From an uncultured Luminiphilus sp. (GTDB taxonomy: Bacteria; Pseudomonadota; Gammaproteobacteria; Pseudomonadales; Halieaceae): DNA of 38,598 nt. The position numbers and the translations under genes were made by a program. Shown here piece after piece: positions 24,425-34,055 of the stretch (the stretch's first letter is position 1; the number at the start of each line of letters is the position of its first letter). The stretch is taken from the NCBI GenBank assembly GCA_938091995.1, contig CALKNZ010000088.1:1-38598 (forward strand). Reading direction: 5' to 3'. The notes beneath the pieces were generated by a model that was not told the DNA's origin, ran no database searches, and saw only the letters and a list, made by a program, of their open reading frames with translations.

Positions 24425-25531
24425 ATGAAAACTCGCGCCGCTGTTGCCTTTCAAGCCGGTAAGCCTTTAGAAATTGTTGATGTCGATTTACAAGGGCCCC
24501 AACCCGGTGAAGTGATGATAGAAATTAAAGCCACAGGGGTATGCCACACCGATGCTTTCACTCTCTCTGGGGATGATCCTGAAGGCGCTTTTCCAGCAAT
24601 ATTAGGCCATGAGGGTGCGGGTGTAGTTGTCGAAGTGGGCGCAGGCGTGACCAGCGTAAAACCCGGTGACCATGTCATTCCTCTGTACACACCCGAATGC
24701 CGCGAGTGCAATTTCTGCCTACACCCCAAGACCAACCTTTGCCAGGCCATTCGAGAAACCCAAGGTCAGGGCGTTATGCCCGACAGCACTAGCCGCTTCT
24801 CACTCGACGGCAAACCCCTTCTGCACTACATGGGCTGCTCGACGTTTTCCAACTTCACAGTTCTTCCCGAGATTGCGGTTGCCAAAGTCCGCGAGGATGC
24901 CCCCTTCGATAAAATTTGCTACATCGGCTGTGGTGTCACTACCGGTATTGGCGCAGTTGCCTTCACCATGAATGTTGAAGCTGGTGCTACGGTTGCTGTT
25001 TTTGGTTTGGGTGGAATCGGTCTCAATGTCATACAAGGCGCCCGTTTAGTTGGCGCCACTCGAATTATTGGTGTCGACTTAAACAACGACAGAATCGAAA
25101 TGGCGAAAAAATTTGGCATGACGGACTTCGTCAACCCTAATGAAGTGGACAATGTCGTCGACCATTTAGTGCAGATGACCGGTGGTGGTGTTGACTACAG
25201 CTTTGAATGTATCGGCAACGTAAACGTCATGCGCCAAGCGCTTGAGTGCTGTCATAAAGGCTGGGGCCAAAGCTGCATCATTGGCGTCGCCGGAGCCGGA
25301 CAAGAAATAGCCACTCGACCATTTCAGCTTGTTACCGGTCGCTCATGGCGAGGCACTGCATTTGGCGGCGCCCGAGGGCGTACCGATGTCCCTAAAATCG
25401 TAGACTGGTACATGGAAGGGAAAATCAATATTGATGACCTCATCACCCACAAAATGCCCTTGTCCGATATCAACAAAGCCTTTGATCTCATGCACAGCGG
25501 CGAAAGCATTCGCTCTGTCGTGGTTTACTGA
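24425..25531 (+). CDS. frmA: S-(hydroxymethyl)glutathione dehydrogenase (class III alcohol dehydrogenase)
   Basis: FrmA oxidises S-hydroxymethylglutathione, formed from formaldehyde and glutathione, to S-formylglutathione with NAD+. The 368-residue zinc alcohol dehydrogenase has the catalytic zinc ligands C40 ([12 protein letters not shown]) and H62 (GHEGAG), with a later cysteine in [12 protein letters not shown]. The structural zinc site is C92, C95, C98 and C106, and the NAD site is FGLGGIGLN. These blocks are diagnostic of class III enzymes. GGAGAAG precedes the ATG. frmB follows after two bases. Its position beside a Rieske enzyme of the O-demethylase type suggests removal of formaldehyde made by demethylation, though frmAB is also a common housekeeping pair. 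Confidence 0.95.
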   Translation: MKTRAAVAFQAGKPLEIVDVDLQGPQPGEVMIEIKATGVCHTDAFTLSGDDPEGAFPAILGHEGAGVVVEVGAGVTSVKPGDHVIPLYTPECRECNFCLHPKTNLCQAIRETQGQGVMPDSTSRFSLDGKPLLHYMGCSTFSNFTVLPEIAVAKVREDAPFDKICYIGCGVTTGIGAVAFTMNVEAGATVAVFGLGGIGLNVIQGARLVGATRIIGVDLNNDRIEMAKKFGMTDFVNPNEVDNVVDHLVQMTGGGVDYSFECIGNVNVMRQALECCHKGWGQSCIIGVAGAGQEIATRPFQLVTGRSWRGTAFGGARGRTDVPKIVDWYMEGKINIDDLITHKMPLSDINKAFDLMHSGESIRSVVVY

Positions 25532-25533
25532 CT

Positions 25534-26376
25534 ATGGCTGAGCTCATTGATAGCCATCGCTGCTTCGGTGGCGAACAGCGACGCTATAGACACCGCGCTG
25601 ACAGCCTAGGTTGCGATATGGTGTTTTCAGTATTTCTACCCCCTGAGGCCGCGAACGGACCCGTCCCCGTTCTTTATTACCTGTCAGGCTTGACCTGTAC
25701 GGATGAAAACTTTGTTGCGAAAGCGGGTGCACAGCAGTTTGCCGCAGAACATGGCATTGCCATTGTGGCACCAGACACCAGCCCCCGTGGTGACGATGTG
25801 CCCGATGATCCAGAGGGAAGCTGGGACTTTGGCTTGGGTGCCGGCTTTTACGTCAACGCCACTCAGGCGCCCTGGAACACCCACTACCGAATGTATGACT
25901 ACGTGGTCGATGAGTTGCCCGCACTAGTGAATGCTTTGCTACCGGTCGACGGCCAACGAATAGGCATTACTGGGCACTCTATGGGTGGCCATGGTGCTCT
26001 CACTATAGGGCTGCGTAATCCCTCAAGCTTTCGGTCAATCTCAGCCTTTTCACCCATTTGCTCCCCGGCAAACTGCCCTTGGGGTCATAAGGCTCTGGGT
26101 AACTATCTCGGTGCCGACACCGCAACTTGGCTAGAGCACGACGCCTGTCATTTGATCCAGCAGGCCGACGAGCGACTACCAATTTTGATTGATCAAGGTG
26201 GTGCAGATGGCTTTCTAACCGAGCAGCTACAACCGGAATTACTGTTAAAGGCCGCCACAGCGGCTGACTACCCTGTCACCCTAAGAATTCAAGCCGGTTA
26301 CGACCACAGTTACTTTTTTGTAGCGAGTTTTATTGCCGAACATGTAGCGTTTCACGCTGCACACCTAAATGCCTGA
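25534..26376 (+). CDS. frmB: S-formylglutathione hydrolase
   Basis: FrmB hydrolyses S-formylglutathione to formate and glutathione, completing formaldehyde detoxification in the cytoplasm. The 280-residue esterase-D family protein has the nucleophile S149 in GHSMGGHGAL, D225 in DQGGADGFL and H258 in GYDHSYFF. YYLSGLTCTDENF is the oxyanion and glutathione-site block. The ATG is two bases after the frmA stop with no clear ribosome site, so translation is probably coupled. No formate dehydrogenase is present in the window. Confidence 0.95.
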   Translation: MAELIDSHRCFGGEQRRYRHRADSLGCDMVFSVFLPPEAANGPVPVLYYLSGLTCTDENFVAKAGAQQFAAEHGIAIVAPDTSPRGDDVPDDPEGSWDFGLGAGFYVNATQAPWNTHYRMYDYVVDELPALVNALLPVDGQRIGITGHSMGGHGALTIGLRNPSSFRSISAFSPICSPANCPWGHKALGNYLGADTATWLEHDACHLIQQADERLPILIDQGGADGFLTEQLQPELLLKAATAADYPVTLRIQAGYDHSYFFVASFIAEHVAFHAAHLNA

Positions 26377-26381
26377 GGCAA

Positions 26382-27851
26382 TTATTGAACCCAGGGTGAC
26401 AGACCAAAAGGGGCGTCAGGGAGATCAGCGAGATGCCAACGAGCCGTTTTATCGAACTGACTATCGTCGATCCTGCGCAGTCTAGGTGCCCTATTGGCTG
26501 AGGCCGTATTAGCGCTACAAAAACCGTTATTTAACCAACCTAAAGCTGCATTGAGCGATGATTCTTCAGGGTCCCCAAAATTTCGCGTCAAATCGTCGAC
26601 TGCCGGACACAGCGTGAAGCCGCCCGAGCTCACCAAACCATTGTAGTAGCCGCCGTTTCCCTCGCCATTAACAATTTGGAACGCTATTAGACGGAGACGT
26701 GTATCGCAGCTGGCCCACTGGCTGACCTGGCTTTGATCGAACGCGTATTGCCCCACTGCCTTACCCAAAGTGTCTTTCCCAATTAACACGACCTCAATAT
26801 GAGGGGCTAGACTGTTAATGACTAACTCGCTAGCCGATGCCGTGCCTCCGGTGGTAATAAAAGCAATACGCATGGGCTGCATAGAGTCTGGCAGCGCCGC
26901 AAACACAGCACCAAAATTTTCATCGCTATGCTTGTCATTGTGGGTAATTTGCCAGCTGTCCTGGCCCGCCGCTGTGAGGCCGCCCAACAAATCCAGCATG
27001 GTATCGGCAACACTGACCAAACCACCGCCGTTGTAGCGCAGGTCTATAACCAAATCAGTAACCCCTGCCTCACGAAAAGTACGAGTTGCGTCAGCAAGGG
27101 CTGTATTTGCCGTTGATATAAAAGATCTTAGATTAAGATAACCCACCGGAGAATTCCCGGATCGCGCTATTAACAAAGGCTCCGTTGCTAGGGGTGGCGT
27201 GACTAACTCACGCTTTATCAACGTGACCTCAACAACCGTCTGCCCCTGTCGAACCCGAAAACTTCGCTCTATACCGGCCTCTGATGCACCAAACACTTCC
27301 GCGGAAGTCGCTTGTCGCTGGGACAATTGCGCAATAGTTTCAAAACCATTGCCCACGTCGATCGCAAGCACCTCATCACCTCGTCGAAAATCAGCATCGC
27401 CTGCAGGCCCGCCTTGCAGGACATCAGAGAACATAAAACGATTTTGAGCGTCAAAGGCGTAGCTGAACCCATAGCCAACATAGGCCCCCGTACTGCCCTG
27501 TGCGTTATCTGCAGCCTGCGTTGTCAAGTATGAAAAACCAGGGTCTCTGCCATCTGGAGCTAATGGAGCCGTTAGGGCATTTAGATACGCCTGTGCGGTT
27601 GGGTAATCATCCGGAGAAACGGGTGCAAGCTCCTCATACCAAAGATACCAAGACTGAGCGACTAAACTGACAAATTCCTTTTTGCCCTCTTCGCCGCATG
27701 CGGGATCAACAACATCGACAACAGGAGCTCGACGGCTGCTCTCAGTCTGCTCAACAAGTGAATTAAAAATATCACTGGGAGCAGCTTGCACACTTTGTAG
27801 ACCCGAGCAGAAAATCGTAATAAAACCCAAAGCTCTAACGGTTATTTTCAC
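26382..27851 (-). CDS. S41-family (C-terminal processing) serine peptidase, secreted
   Basis: This 489-residue protein is an S41 peptidase with a central PDZ-like domain (about residues 120-215, VLQGGPAGDADFRRGDEVLAI) and a C-terminal catalytic domain. The dyad is S339 in GGTASASEL and K364 in TLGKAVGQ, a 25-residue spacing as in E. coli Tsp. A signal peptide ends at ...QSVQA, so it acts in the periplasm. The start is GTG 27851, with GGGA nine bases upstream. Six or so cysteines (for example C52 and C-terminal ones) suggest disulfides. It is convergent with frmB, five bases apart, and is not an obvious part of the aromatic pathways. S41 proteins of this type are common in marine gammaproteobacteria, with unknown targets. 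Confidence 0.86.
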   Translation of the reverse strand: MKITVRALGFITIFCSGLQSVQAAPSDIFNSLVEQTESSRRAPVVDVVDPACGEEGKKEFVSLVAQSWYLWYEELAPVSPDDYPTAQAYLNALTAPLAPDGRDPGFSYLTTQAADNAQGSTGAYVGYGFSYAFDAQNRFMFSDVLQGGPAGDADFRRGDEVLAIDVGNGFETIAQLSQRQATSAEVFGASEAGIERSFRVRQGQTVVEVTLIKRELVTPPLATEPLLIARSGNSPVGYLNLRSFISTANTALADATRTFREAGVTDLVIDLRYNGGGLVSVADTMLDLLGGLTAAGQDSWQITHNDKHSDENFGAVFAALPDSMQPMRIAFITTGGTASASELVINSLAPHIEVVLIGKDTLGKAVGQYAFDQSQVSQWASCDTRLRLIAFQIVNGEGNGGYYNGLVSSGGFTLCPAVDDLTRNFGDPEESSLNAALGWLNNGFCSANTASANRAPRLRRIDDSQFDKTARWHLADLPDAPFGLSPWVQ

Positions 27852-27995
27852 GCGCTAAATTCCCAGCTACTTGAGGTCACAATAATAAACGAAGAGGACC
27901 AGCAGAGCATCTGTTGCAGCTTTACAACCAGAAAAATCATTGCGCGCATGGGCGAAACCATAGTCTGACGATATTCAAAAATCATTCAAGTCTCG

Positions 27996-29453
27996 CTAAA
28001 ACTTCGGCGTCCAAGCAGGCGCCGTTAATCGACGCTTTCCATCCGTCGCCAGGACCGTATGCTGGCTATCCAGTTCAGTTCGATCCCACAGCTCGCAGGT
28101 CACCTGCTTATGCTTTTGATCCAGACCCTCACAGTAGTTGCTGTAGCGACATAGCATTACCTCAGTCCCGTTGCCTGTGCGCACCTTCTCGAACCAGTCT
28201 GGATCTGCCAGTGCTTGTCGAGCAAAACCAACAATATCGGCCTTTTCATCGCTCAGTAGCGCCTCGGCCTGATCAAAACTGTAGATCCCGCCCGCAGTCA
28301 CTATGGGTGTTGTGAAACCCGCTGCTCGTACTGACGCGCGGATTTTTGCCACGGGCTCGACGTTTCGCCCCCACGGCCCCTGCTCATCCGATAGGTAAGC
28401 CGGCATGCACTCGTACCCGCTTTGACCGGTATAGGGGTAAGCCGCAGCGCCAACTCGCGGTTGTTTTGCATCGTCGAATTTCCCGCCACGAGAAAGGCTT
28501 AAAAAGTCCATGCCTGCCGCCGCGAAAGCCTCCGCGAAAAAACACGCGTCATCAGTACCACTGCCTTCTTTGATAATTTCCTCACTGAGAAAGCGGCATC
28601 CCACGGTATAGTCAGCTCCGACGCTTGCTCTTACAGCGGCAAAAACCTCTAGAGGCAATCGCACGCGCCCCTCAACCTCCCCCCCATAACCATCTGTTCG
28701 AGTGTTGGTAGCCGATAAAAATGAGGACATGGTGTAAGCATGGGCATAATGTAATTCAACACCATCGAAACCGGCCTTCTTCGCCCGCATCGCTGCTGTC
28801 GAGAACAACCGAGGTAAGGTCTGTGGCAGATCAGAGACCAAAGGGTTCTCCATGTCAGTGACTCGATCTCGAGCACCGAACTGCAGCGCATCCCACTCTC
28901 GACCACTCAAAATATTCTCAAGGTCGTCGTTAGAGAGTGACGCCAAAGCCTGCCTTACCTCGATCTCAGCTGCATTGTCTAGATTTAAGGCTTGACGGTG
29001 TTCGGGGGTAATGATGAGAAACCGCTCGAAATACTTTTCTGGATCAGGACGCCGTCGGATGTTGAGAAAATCAATCAGCTGAATCAACAGGCGCGTTTGT
29101 CCCCCACTCGCTTCTCTTACCGCGTCGACAAGGCTCCTGAGGCCCTCGATGTAACGATCATCCGAAATGCGCAGCAGTGGGCCGCTAGGGATATCTCGTA
29201 TACCAGTGGCCTCCACAACGATGGCACCGGGTTTACCCTGAGCAAAGCGGACATACCAGTCAATGACGTCTTGTGTCACCTCCCCGGCTTCATTAGATCG
29301 CCATGGAACCATAGCGGGTATCCACGTTCGCTGCTGTAACGCGATAGACCCCAAGTTTATTGGGGAGAACAACTTCGCTCTGCCCGCTGCATTCTCAGTC
29401 GGCCAGTGTGCTACTTCTGTTTGATACTTGATCCGTTGAGGCGGCTTCCACAT
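27996..29453 (-). CDS. NADH:flavin oxidoreductase, Old Yellow Enzyme family
   Basis: This 485-residue protein has one FMN-binding TIM barrel of the Old Yellow Enzyme family, which reduces activated C=C bonds. The family block GVELHYAHAYTMSSFLS with NTRTDGYGG marks the substrate and FMN region, and IVTAGGIYSFDQAEALL the phosphate-binding end. The N-terminal catalytic region reads WIPAMVPWRS. A C-terminal cysteine cluster, C-x5-C-x11-C in LCRYSNYC...VTC, resembles the Fe-S site of 2,4-dienoyl-CoA reductases but has three of the four cysteines, and the FAD domain of those enzymes is absent. The gene starts five bases after marR and shares its transcript, divergent from the hydroxylase/OYE fusion. 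It may reduce dearomatised CoA intermediates of that pathway; this is inference. Confidence 0.82.
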   Translation of the reverse strand: MWKPPQRIKYQTEVAHWPTENAAGRAKLFSPINLGSIALQQRTWIPAMVPWRSNEAGEVTQDVIDWYVRFAQGKPGAIVVEATGIRDIPSGPLLRISDDRYIEGLRSLVDAVREASGGQTRLLIQLIDFLNIRRRPDPEKYFERFLIITPEHRQALNLDNAAEIEVRQALASLSNDDLENILSGREWDALQFGARDRVTDMENPLVSDLPQTLPRLFSTAAMRAKKAGFDGVELHYAHAYTMSSFLSATNTRTDGYGGEVEGRVRLPLEVFAAVRASVGADYTVGCRFLSEEIIKEGSGTDDACFFAEAFAAAGMDFLSLSRGGKFDDAKQPRVGAAAYPYTGQSGYECMPAYLSDEQGPWGRNVEPVAKIRASVRAAGFTTPIVTAGGIYSFDQAEALLSDEKADIVGFARQALADPDWFEKVRTGNGTEVMLCRYSNYCEGLDQKHKQVTCELWDRTELDSQHTVLATDGKRRLTAPAWTPKF

Positions 29454-29458
29454 CCCGA

Positions 29459-29953
29459 TCAGGTCTCCAGCGCGGTCACACCACGCTTGAGCTGTGTGAG
29501 ATGCATCATAATCTGCCGATGATCTGCTGGGGATAAGTCGCCCAGCATTTCTACCACCCAGCGCTCGTGAGCGGCAGCCATATCGGCAAAGCGTTTACGC
29601 CCCTTGTCGGTCAAGGTCACACACAACGTGCGCCGATTATCAGGCACCTGGGTTCGGTCAATCAGACCCTCACCGGAGAGCTGATTGGCAATGCCAGAGA
29701 CGTTGCCCCCTGAAACCATCATGCGCTGAGACAACTCACCCATCGTCAAGCCATCAGGAGACCTATCGAGCTGAGCCATAAAATCAAAGCGAGGTAACGT
29801 CGTTGCAAATTCCTGGCGCAGCCGTGCGCGCAGACGCTGCTCAATCATATTGGTACAGGTTAAGAGCCGCAGCCACAGACGGATACTTTGATGATCCTCG
29901 CTTTGCAGGCGAGACTCATGATTCAGTTCCACCACAGTCGCTTTATCGTCCAC
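29459..29953 (-). CDS. MarR-family transcriptional regulator
   Basis: This 164-residue regulator has the MarR winged helix: FDFMAQLDRSPDGLTMGELS, then the recognition region MVSGGNVSGIANQLSGEGLI and wing VPDNRRTLCVTLTDKG. MarR proteins of aromatic clusters are commonly repressors released by a CoA thioester. It precedes the OYE gene in the same transcript and is divergent from the salicylyl-CoA/2-aminobenzoyl-CoA-type hydroxylase gene. The shared intergenic region holds AT-rich palindromes and a direct repeat suited to it. The effector is unknown. Confidence 0.9.
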   Translation of the reverse strand: MDDKATVVELNHESRLQSEDHQSIRLWLRLLTCTNMIEQRLRARLRQEFATTLPRFDFMAQLDRSPDGLTMGELSQRMMVSGGNVSGIANQLSGEGLIDRTQVPDNRRTLCVTLTDKGRKRFADMAAAHERWVVEMLGDLSPADHRQIMMHLTQLKRGVTALET

Positions 29954-30031
29954 AACCTATCCTCATCCAAGCTGTCGAACCCAATATTTTGACTGGCTTT
30001 TTGAGGGCTCCGTCGCCCTATAATAACATTC

Positions 30032-30092
30032 TAAAATAATATTTTAAATATAAAACGTTTTGTCTATACTGGTCCAACATTTTAAATTTAAA
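30032..30092. promoter_or_regulatory. Divergent promoter/operator region of marR and the hydroxylase fusion
   Basis: A perfect 15-base palindrome TAAAATA-A-TATTTTA covers 30032-30046, and TTTAAATTTAAA covers 30081-30092. ATTTTAAATATAAA (30041-30054) and ATTTTAAATTTAAA (30079-30092) are direct repeats matching at 13 of 14 bases, 38 bases apart. A -10-like TATACT (30065-30070) lies between them. This fits two MarR dimer sites flanking a promoter, but the AT-rich base composition makes chance palindromes more likely. Confidence 0.5.
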
Positions 30093-30126
30093 GTATCAAA
30101 GCGAGATGCTTTGTCAGGGAGTGGGT

Positions 30127-32448
30127 ATGAAGGTAGTTTGTGTAGGTGGAGGCCCTGCGGGGCTTTACTTCGGCATTAGCATGAAACTTCGTAATCCCGA
30201 GCATGAAATTGAAATTTACGAACGCAACAAGCCCGATGATACGTTCGGCTGGGGCATCGTATTTTCGGATCAAACCGTTGACAACATTATGGCTAACGAC
30301 CCTGTCAGCGCCCAAACAATTATCGATGAATTTGTTCACTGGGACCTCATAGACTGCCATGTTTCTGGGGAAGTCGAGCGCTCGGGGGGTCATGGATTTA
30401 TTGGGCTTGGACGAAAACGGTTCCTCCAACTACTCCACGCTCGAGCGCGTGAATTAGGGGTGAAACTAAAGTTTGAGCAAGAGTTTAGCCTCGACGATAT
30501 TGATGGAAAATTTGGCGATGCTGATTTGATTGTCGCCAGCGATGGTCTCAACTCAAAAATCCGTAACAGCAACCTCAATATATTTGAGAGCACAATCGAG
30601 ACCCGCCCCAATAAATTTGTCTGGCTGGGAACGCACCAAACTTTTCGCGATGCGTTTACCTTTATATTTGAAAAGACCGACCACGGTTGGATTTGGGCAC
30701 ATGCTTATCAGTTCGATGACGAGACCTCGACCTTTATCGTAGAAACCACACCGGAGGTTTATGACGCACTCGGCTTCGAACATATGAGCCATGCTGAAAG
30801 TGCGGAAACCTGTCGCAAAATCTTTGAGCAATATCTTGATGGACACACACTAATGACCAATTCTGGGCATGTTCGAGGATCTGCCTGGATCAACTTCCCC
30901 GCGGTTTATTGCGACAACTGGATTAAAGATGATCGCGTTGTGCTGATTGGCGATGCCGCTCACACGGCTCACTTCTCTATTGGGTCTGGTACCAAACTGG
31001 GGTTGGAAGACGCCATTTCACTAGCCAAGCATCTCAATATCGACACTACCGTCCCCGCAGCGCTCAGGGCCTATCAGGATGAGCGGAAAATAGACGTATT
31101 GAGACTACAAAATAGCGCTCGAAATGCCATGATCTGGTTTGAAAATGTCCCTCGCTATATTGAAGCTTTTGATCTCAAACAATTTAACTACTCAATGCTG
31201 ACTCGCAGCCAGCGGGTCAGCCACGAAAATCTTCGACTCCGCGATGCCAAGTGGCTCGAGAGTATGGAACGGCATCTTACGGCAACCTTTTGTGCTGAAG
31301 GCACCGAAGAGGCAACCCCCCCGATGTTTCTGCCCTTCCAGCTCAAGGATATGAAACTCAACAACAGAGTCTGTGTCTCACCCATGTGCATGTATAGCGC
31401 TACCGATGGTCTTCCTGATGATTGGCATCTCGTGCATTACGGCAGTCTTGCTAAAGGCGGTGCGGCACTGGTCTATACCGAGATGACTAATATCAGCGCT
31501 GATGCGCGAATCACTCCGGGATGTACGGGTATCTGGAACCAAGAGCAAACCGAGGCCTGGGCTCGCATCACCCGATTTGTGCACAACAGTACCCAAGCAA
31601 AAATGGCGATTCAAATCGGTCATGCCGGTCCCAAAGGCGCGACGCTAGAGCCTTGGAAGTGGGACCCAAAAATATTGGACGAGCCCCTGCCCAAAGACCA
31701 GCAGTGGCCGCTGTTGTCTGCCAGCGATCAGCCTTTTGATGCATACAGCCCGGTTCCAAAAGCAATGACTCGCGAAGACATGGACTGTGTGCTCAAACAA
31801 CACGTAGAGGCAGTGGGCCGTGCCGAGGACGCTGGCTTTGACATGATCGAAATGCATGCCGCCCATGGTTATTTGTTGTCATCCTTTATCACACCCGCTT
31901 TAAATCGGCGTACCGACGAATACGGGGGCTCCCTGGCAAACAGACTGCGCTACCCTCTGGAGGTCTGTCGCGCCATGCGAGCAGCATGGCCAGCAGGAAA
32001 GCCCATGTCTGTTCGTATCTCAGCACATGACTGGATTGGCGGCGAAGGTGTTACCGAAAAAGATGCTGTGGCGATTGCCAAGGCCTTTACGACTGCTGGC
32101 GCTGATATTATTAATGTCTCCACGGGTCAAACAAGCCATCAGGCCAAACCTCAGCCGGGACGCATGTTCCAGACCCCACTGTCAGATCTGATTCGTAATG
32201 AAGGCCGCATGCCGACAATCGCAGTGGGTAACATTTATGAAATTGATCACGTGAATAGCATTATTGCTGCTGGCAGAGCTGACCTTGTTTGCCTCGCCCG
32301 TCCACACTTGGCGGACCCTAACTGGACCCTACATGCGGCCGCAGAAATGGGGTACCGGGGTAACGGCGCTGCAGAACCTCATCAATACTTCCTGGGATAC
32401 CGTCAGGCCCATACCCTCGCCGAGCGCGCACGGGACGCCACCTCATGA
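30127..32448 (+). CDS. Bifunctional CoA-thioester hydroxylase/oxidoreductase (salicylyl-CoA 5-hydroxylase or 2-aminobenzoyl-CoA monooxygenase/reductase type)
   Basis: This 773-residue fusion joins an N-terminal FAD monooxygenase to a C-terminal Old Yellow Enzyme domain. The first half has the FAD motif GGGPAG (residues 7-12), GLGRKRFLQLLH and the GD motif VLIGDAAHTAHFSIGSGTKLGLEDA near residue 280. The OYE half begins near residue 399 (MFLPFQLKDMKLNNR) and shows QIGHAGPKG and LNRRTDEYGGSLANRLR. The known enzyme of this architecture hydroxylates and reduces 2-aminobenzoyl-CoA in Azoarcus; relatives are annotated as salicylyl-CoA 5-hydroxylase. ATG 30127 follows GGGAG; ATG 30106 would add seven residues. 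It overlaps the SDR gene by four bases and heads the operon. The substrate, anthraniloyl-, salicylyl- or another aryl-CoA, is not decided by sequence. No matching aryl-CoA ligase lies nearby. Confidence 0.87.
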   Translation: MKVVCVGGGPAGLYFGISMKLRNPEHEIEIYERNKPDDTFGWGIVFSDQTVDNIMANDPVSAQTIIDEFVHWDLIDCHVSGEVERSGGHGFIGLGRKRFLQLLHARARELGVKLKFEQEFSLDDIDGKFGDADLIVASDGLNSKIRNSNLNIFESTIETRPNKFVWLGTHQTFRDAFTFIFEKTDHGWIWAHAYQFDDETSTFIVETTPEVYDALGFEHMSHAESAETCRKIFEQYLDGHTLMTNSGHVRGSAWINFPAVYCDNWIKDDRVVLIGDAAHTAHFSIGSGTKLGLEDAISLAKHLNIDTTVPAALRAYQDERKIDVLRLQNSARNAMIWFENVPRYIEAFDLKQFNYSMLTRSQRVSHENLRLRDAKWLESMERHLTATFCAEGTEEATPPMFLPFQLKDMKLNNRVCVSPMCMYSATDGLPDDWHLVHYGSLAKGGAALVYTEMTNISADARITPGCTGIWNQEQTEAWARITRFVHNSTQAKMAIQIGHAGPKGATLEPWKWDPKILDEPLPKDQQWPLLSASDQPFDAYSPVPKAMTREDMDCVLKQHVEAVGRAEDAGFDMIEMHAAHGYLLSSFITPALNRRTDEYGGSLANRLRYPLEVCRAMRAAWPAGKPMSVRISAHDWIGGEGVTEKDAVAIAKAFTTAGADIINVSTGQTSHQAKPQPGRMFQTPLSDLIRNEGRMPTIAVGNIYEIDHVNSIIAAGRADLVCLARPHLADPNWTLHAAAEMGYRGNGAAEPHQYFLGYRQAHTLAERARDATS

Positions 32449-33200
32449 GTCGCCATGCGCTCATTACCGGAGCCGGCACCGGAATTGGTGCCGCCATATC
32501 GAGACAGCTTCACAGCGATGGCTGCAGCCTCTCGCTAATGGGGCGGCGATTGGAGCCTTTGGAGGCTCTGGCCGAACAATTGGGACATTCCTGCCGAGTA
32601 ATTACCGGCGATGTCACAGATCGCGAAAGTGTGGAGAGTGCTTTTATTCAAGCTAGCGAAAGCTTTGGTCACGTAGAAATACTCATTAACTGCGCTGGGA
32701 TCGCACCGACGGCTCCCTTTCATCGCATCGAGTTTTCAGACTGGCAAAACACAATGGACGTCAATTTGAACGGTGTTTTTCACTGCACTCAAGTCGCATT
32801 AGGCAACATGAAAATAGCGGGCTGGGGCAGAATCGTGACCATTGCCAGCACGGCCTCACTCAAAGGCTTCCCCTATGTCAGTGGGTACTGTGCCTCCAAA
32901 CACGCCGCACTGGGCTTAACCCGCGCATTGGCACTTGAAACGGCCCAGCAGGGCATTACAGTCAACGCGGTCTGCCCGGGCTATGTCGATACTGATATTG
33001 TGCGTGAAGCGATTCAGGAAATTATGACGAAAACGGGGCGCAGTGAGGCCGAAGCACTACAACACTTTACCGAGAGCAATCCTCAGGGCCGACTGATTGA
33101 GGCTACGGAGGTTGCTGCGTCGGTAAGCTGGCTGTGTTCTGATAGTGCCGCCAGCGTTACTGGACAGGCAATTGCCATTGATGGCGGTAGCACCGCATAG
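32445..33200 (+). CDS. Short-chain dehydrogenase/reductase
   Basis: This 251-residue SDR has the cofactor motif [11 protein letters not shown] near residue 8, INCAGIAP, the catalytic Ser in [10 protein letters not shown] and the YCASK Tyr/Lys pair, and the closing [11 protein letters not shown]. Classical NAD(P)-dependent SDRs of this kind oxidise 3-hydroxyacyl-CoAs. The start overlaps the previous stop (ATGA), so translation is coupled. Between a hydroxylase/reductase and a crotonase-family enzyme, a role as 3-hydroxyacyl-CoA dehydrogenase in oxidation of the dearomatised ring is likely. Confidence 0.88.
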   Translation: MSRHALITGAGTGIGAAISRQLHSDGCSLSLMGRRLEPLEALAEQLGHSCRVITGDVTDRESVESAFIQASESFGHVEILINCAGIAPTAPFHRIEFSDWQNTMDVNLNGVFHCTQVALGNMKIAGWGRIVTIASTASLKGFPYVSGYCASKHAALGLTRALALETAQQGITVNAVCPGYVDTDIVREAIQEIMTKTGRSEAEALQHFTESNPQGRLIEATEVAASVSWLCSDSAASVTGQAIAIDGGSTA

Positions 33201-33213
33201 GAGATTAGAACCC

Positions 33214-34026
33214 ATGACAACAACCGCTATGACTCACTACCAAGCCGAACACTTTCTGTGGGAATGCGAGGCCGGGGTCGGCACTGTCACACTTAACCGT
33301 CCTGAACGCAAAAATCCATTAACGTTTGAGTCATATGCCGAACTACGCGACCTATTTCGGGCACTGGTTTACGCCGAAGATGTCGATGCCGTAGTCATGC
33401 GTGGGGCAGGAGGCAACTTTTGTTCCGGGGGAGATGTGCACGAAATCATTGGCCCGCTTACCGAAATGAATATGAAGGACCTCATGGCGTTCACGCGAAT
33501 GACCGGTGATTTGGTCAAAGCCATGCGCGCCTGTCGACAGCCCGTTATATGCGCCATTGAAGGTATTTGCGCGGGTGCAGGGGCTATTATCGCCATGGCG
33601 AGTGACCTGCGTTATGGCAGCCCCACGGCAAAAGTCGCTTTCCTCTTTAATCGAGTAGGTTTAGCCGGATGCGATATGGGTGCGTGCTCGATACTGCCAA
33701 GAATCATCGGTCAAGGGCGCGCCAGCGAATTGCTGTACTTCGGCCGAGCCATGGGCGCTGATGAAGGTGAGCGCTGGGGATTTTTTAACGGCCTAAGTGA
33801 TGCTCCCGAAATAGACGCCCATAAAGCCGCAGTCCGCGTTGCTGAGGGCCCAACCTTTGCCAATGGCATTACAAAAACCCAGTTGCACCAACAGTGGAAT
33901 ATGTCAGTCGATCAATCGATTGAATGTGAGGCTCAGGCCCAGGCTATTTGTATGCAAACCGAAGATTTCAAACGCGCATACCGCGCCTTTGTAAACAAAG
34001 AAAAGCCCGTCTTCGCAGGTGATTAA
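33214..34026 (+). CDS. Enoyl-CoA hydratase/isomerase (crotonase) family protein
   Basis: This 270-residue crotonase-fold enzyme has the CoA oxyanion-hole blocks [11 protein letters not shown] and [23 protein letters not shown]. The segment that holds Glu144 in rat crotonase reads [16 protein letters not shown] here, so that glutamate is absent and an Asp lies nearby, which points to a different reaction such as ring hydrolysis or isomerisation. ATG 33214 is used, with GGAGA about nine bases upstream; ATG 33229 is possible. It follows the SDR by 13 bases and precedes an acyl-CoA dehydrogenase gene. In similar clusters such proteins are simply called enoyl-CoA hydratase family; the exact step is unknown. 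Confidence 0.85.
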   Translation: MTTTAMTHYQAEHFLWECEAGVGTVTLNRPERKNPLTFESYAELRDLFRALVYAEDVDAVVMRGAGGNFCSGGDVHEIIGPLTEMNMKDLMAFTRMTGDLVKAMRACRQPVICAIEGICAGAGAIIAMASDLRYGSPTAKVAFLFNRVGLAGCDMGACSILPRIIGQGRASELLYFGRAMGADEGERWGFFNGLSDAPEIDAHKAAVRVAEGPTFANGITKTQLHQQWNMSVDQSIECEAQAQAICMQTEDFKRAYRAFVNKEKPVFAGD

Positions 34027-34055
34027 GTAGCCTCCAACGGCTTAGGGAAACAAAT

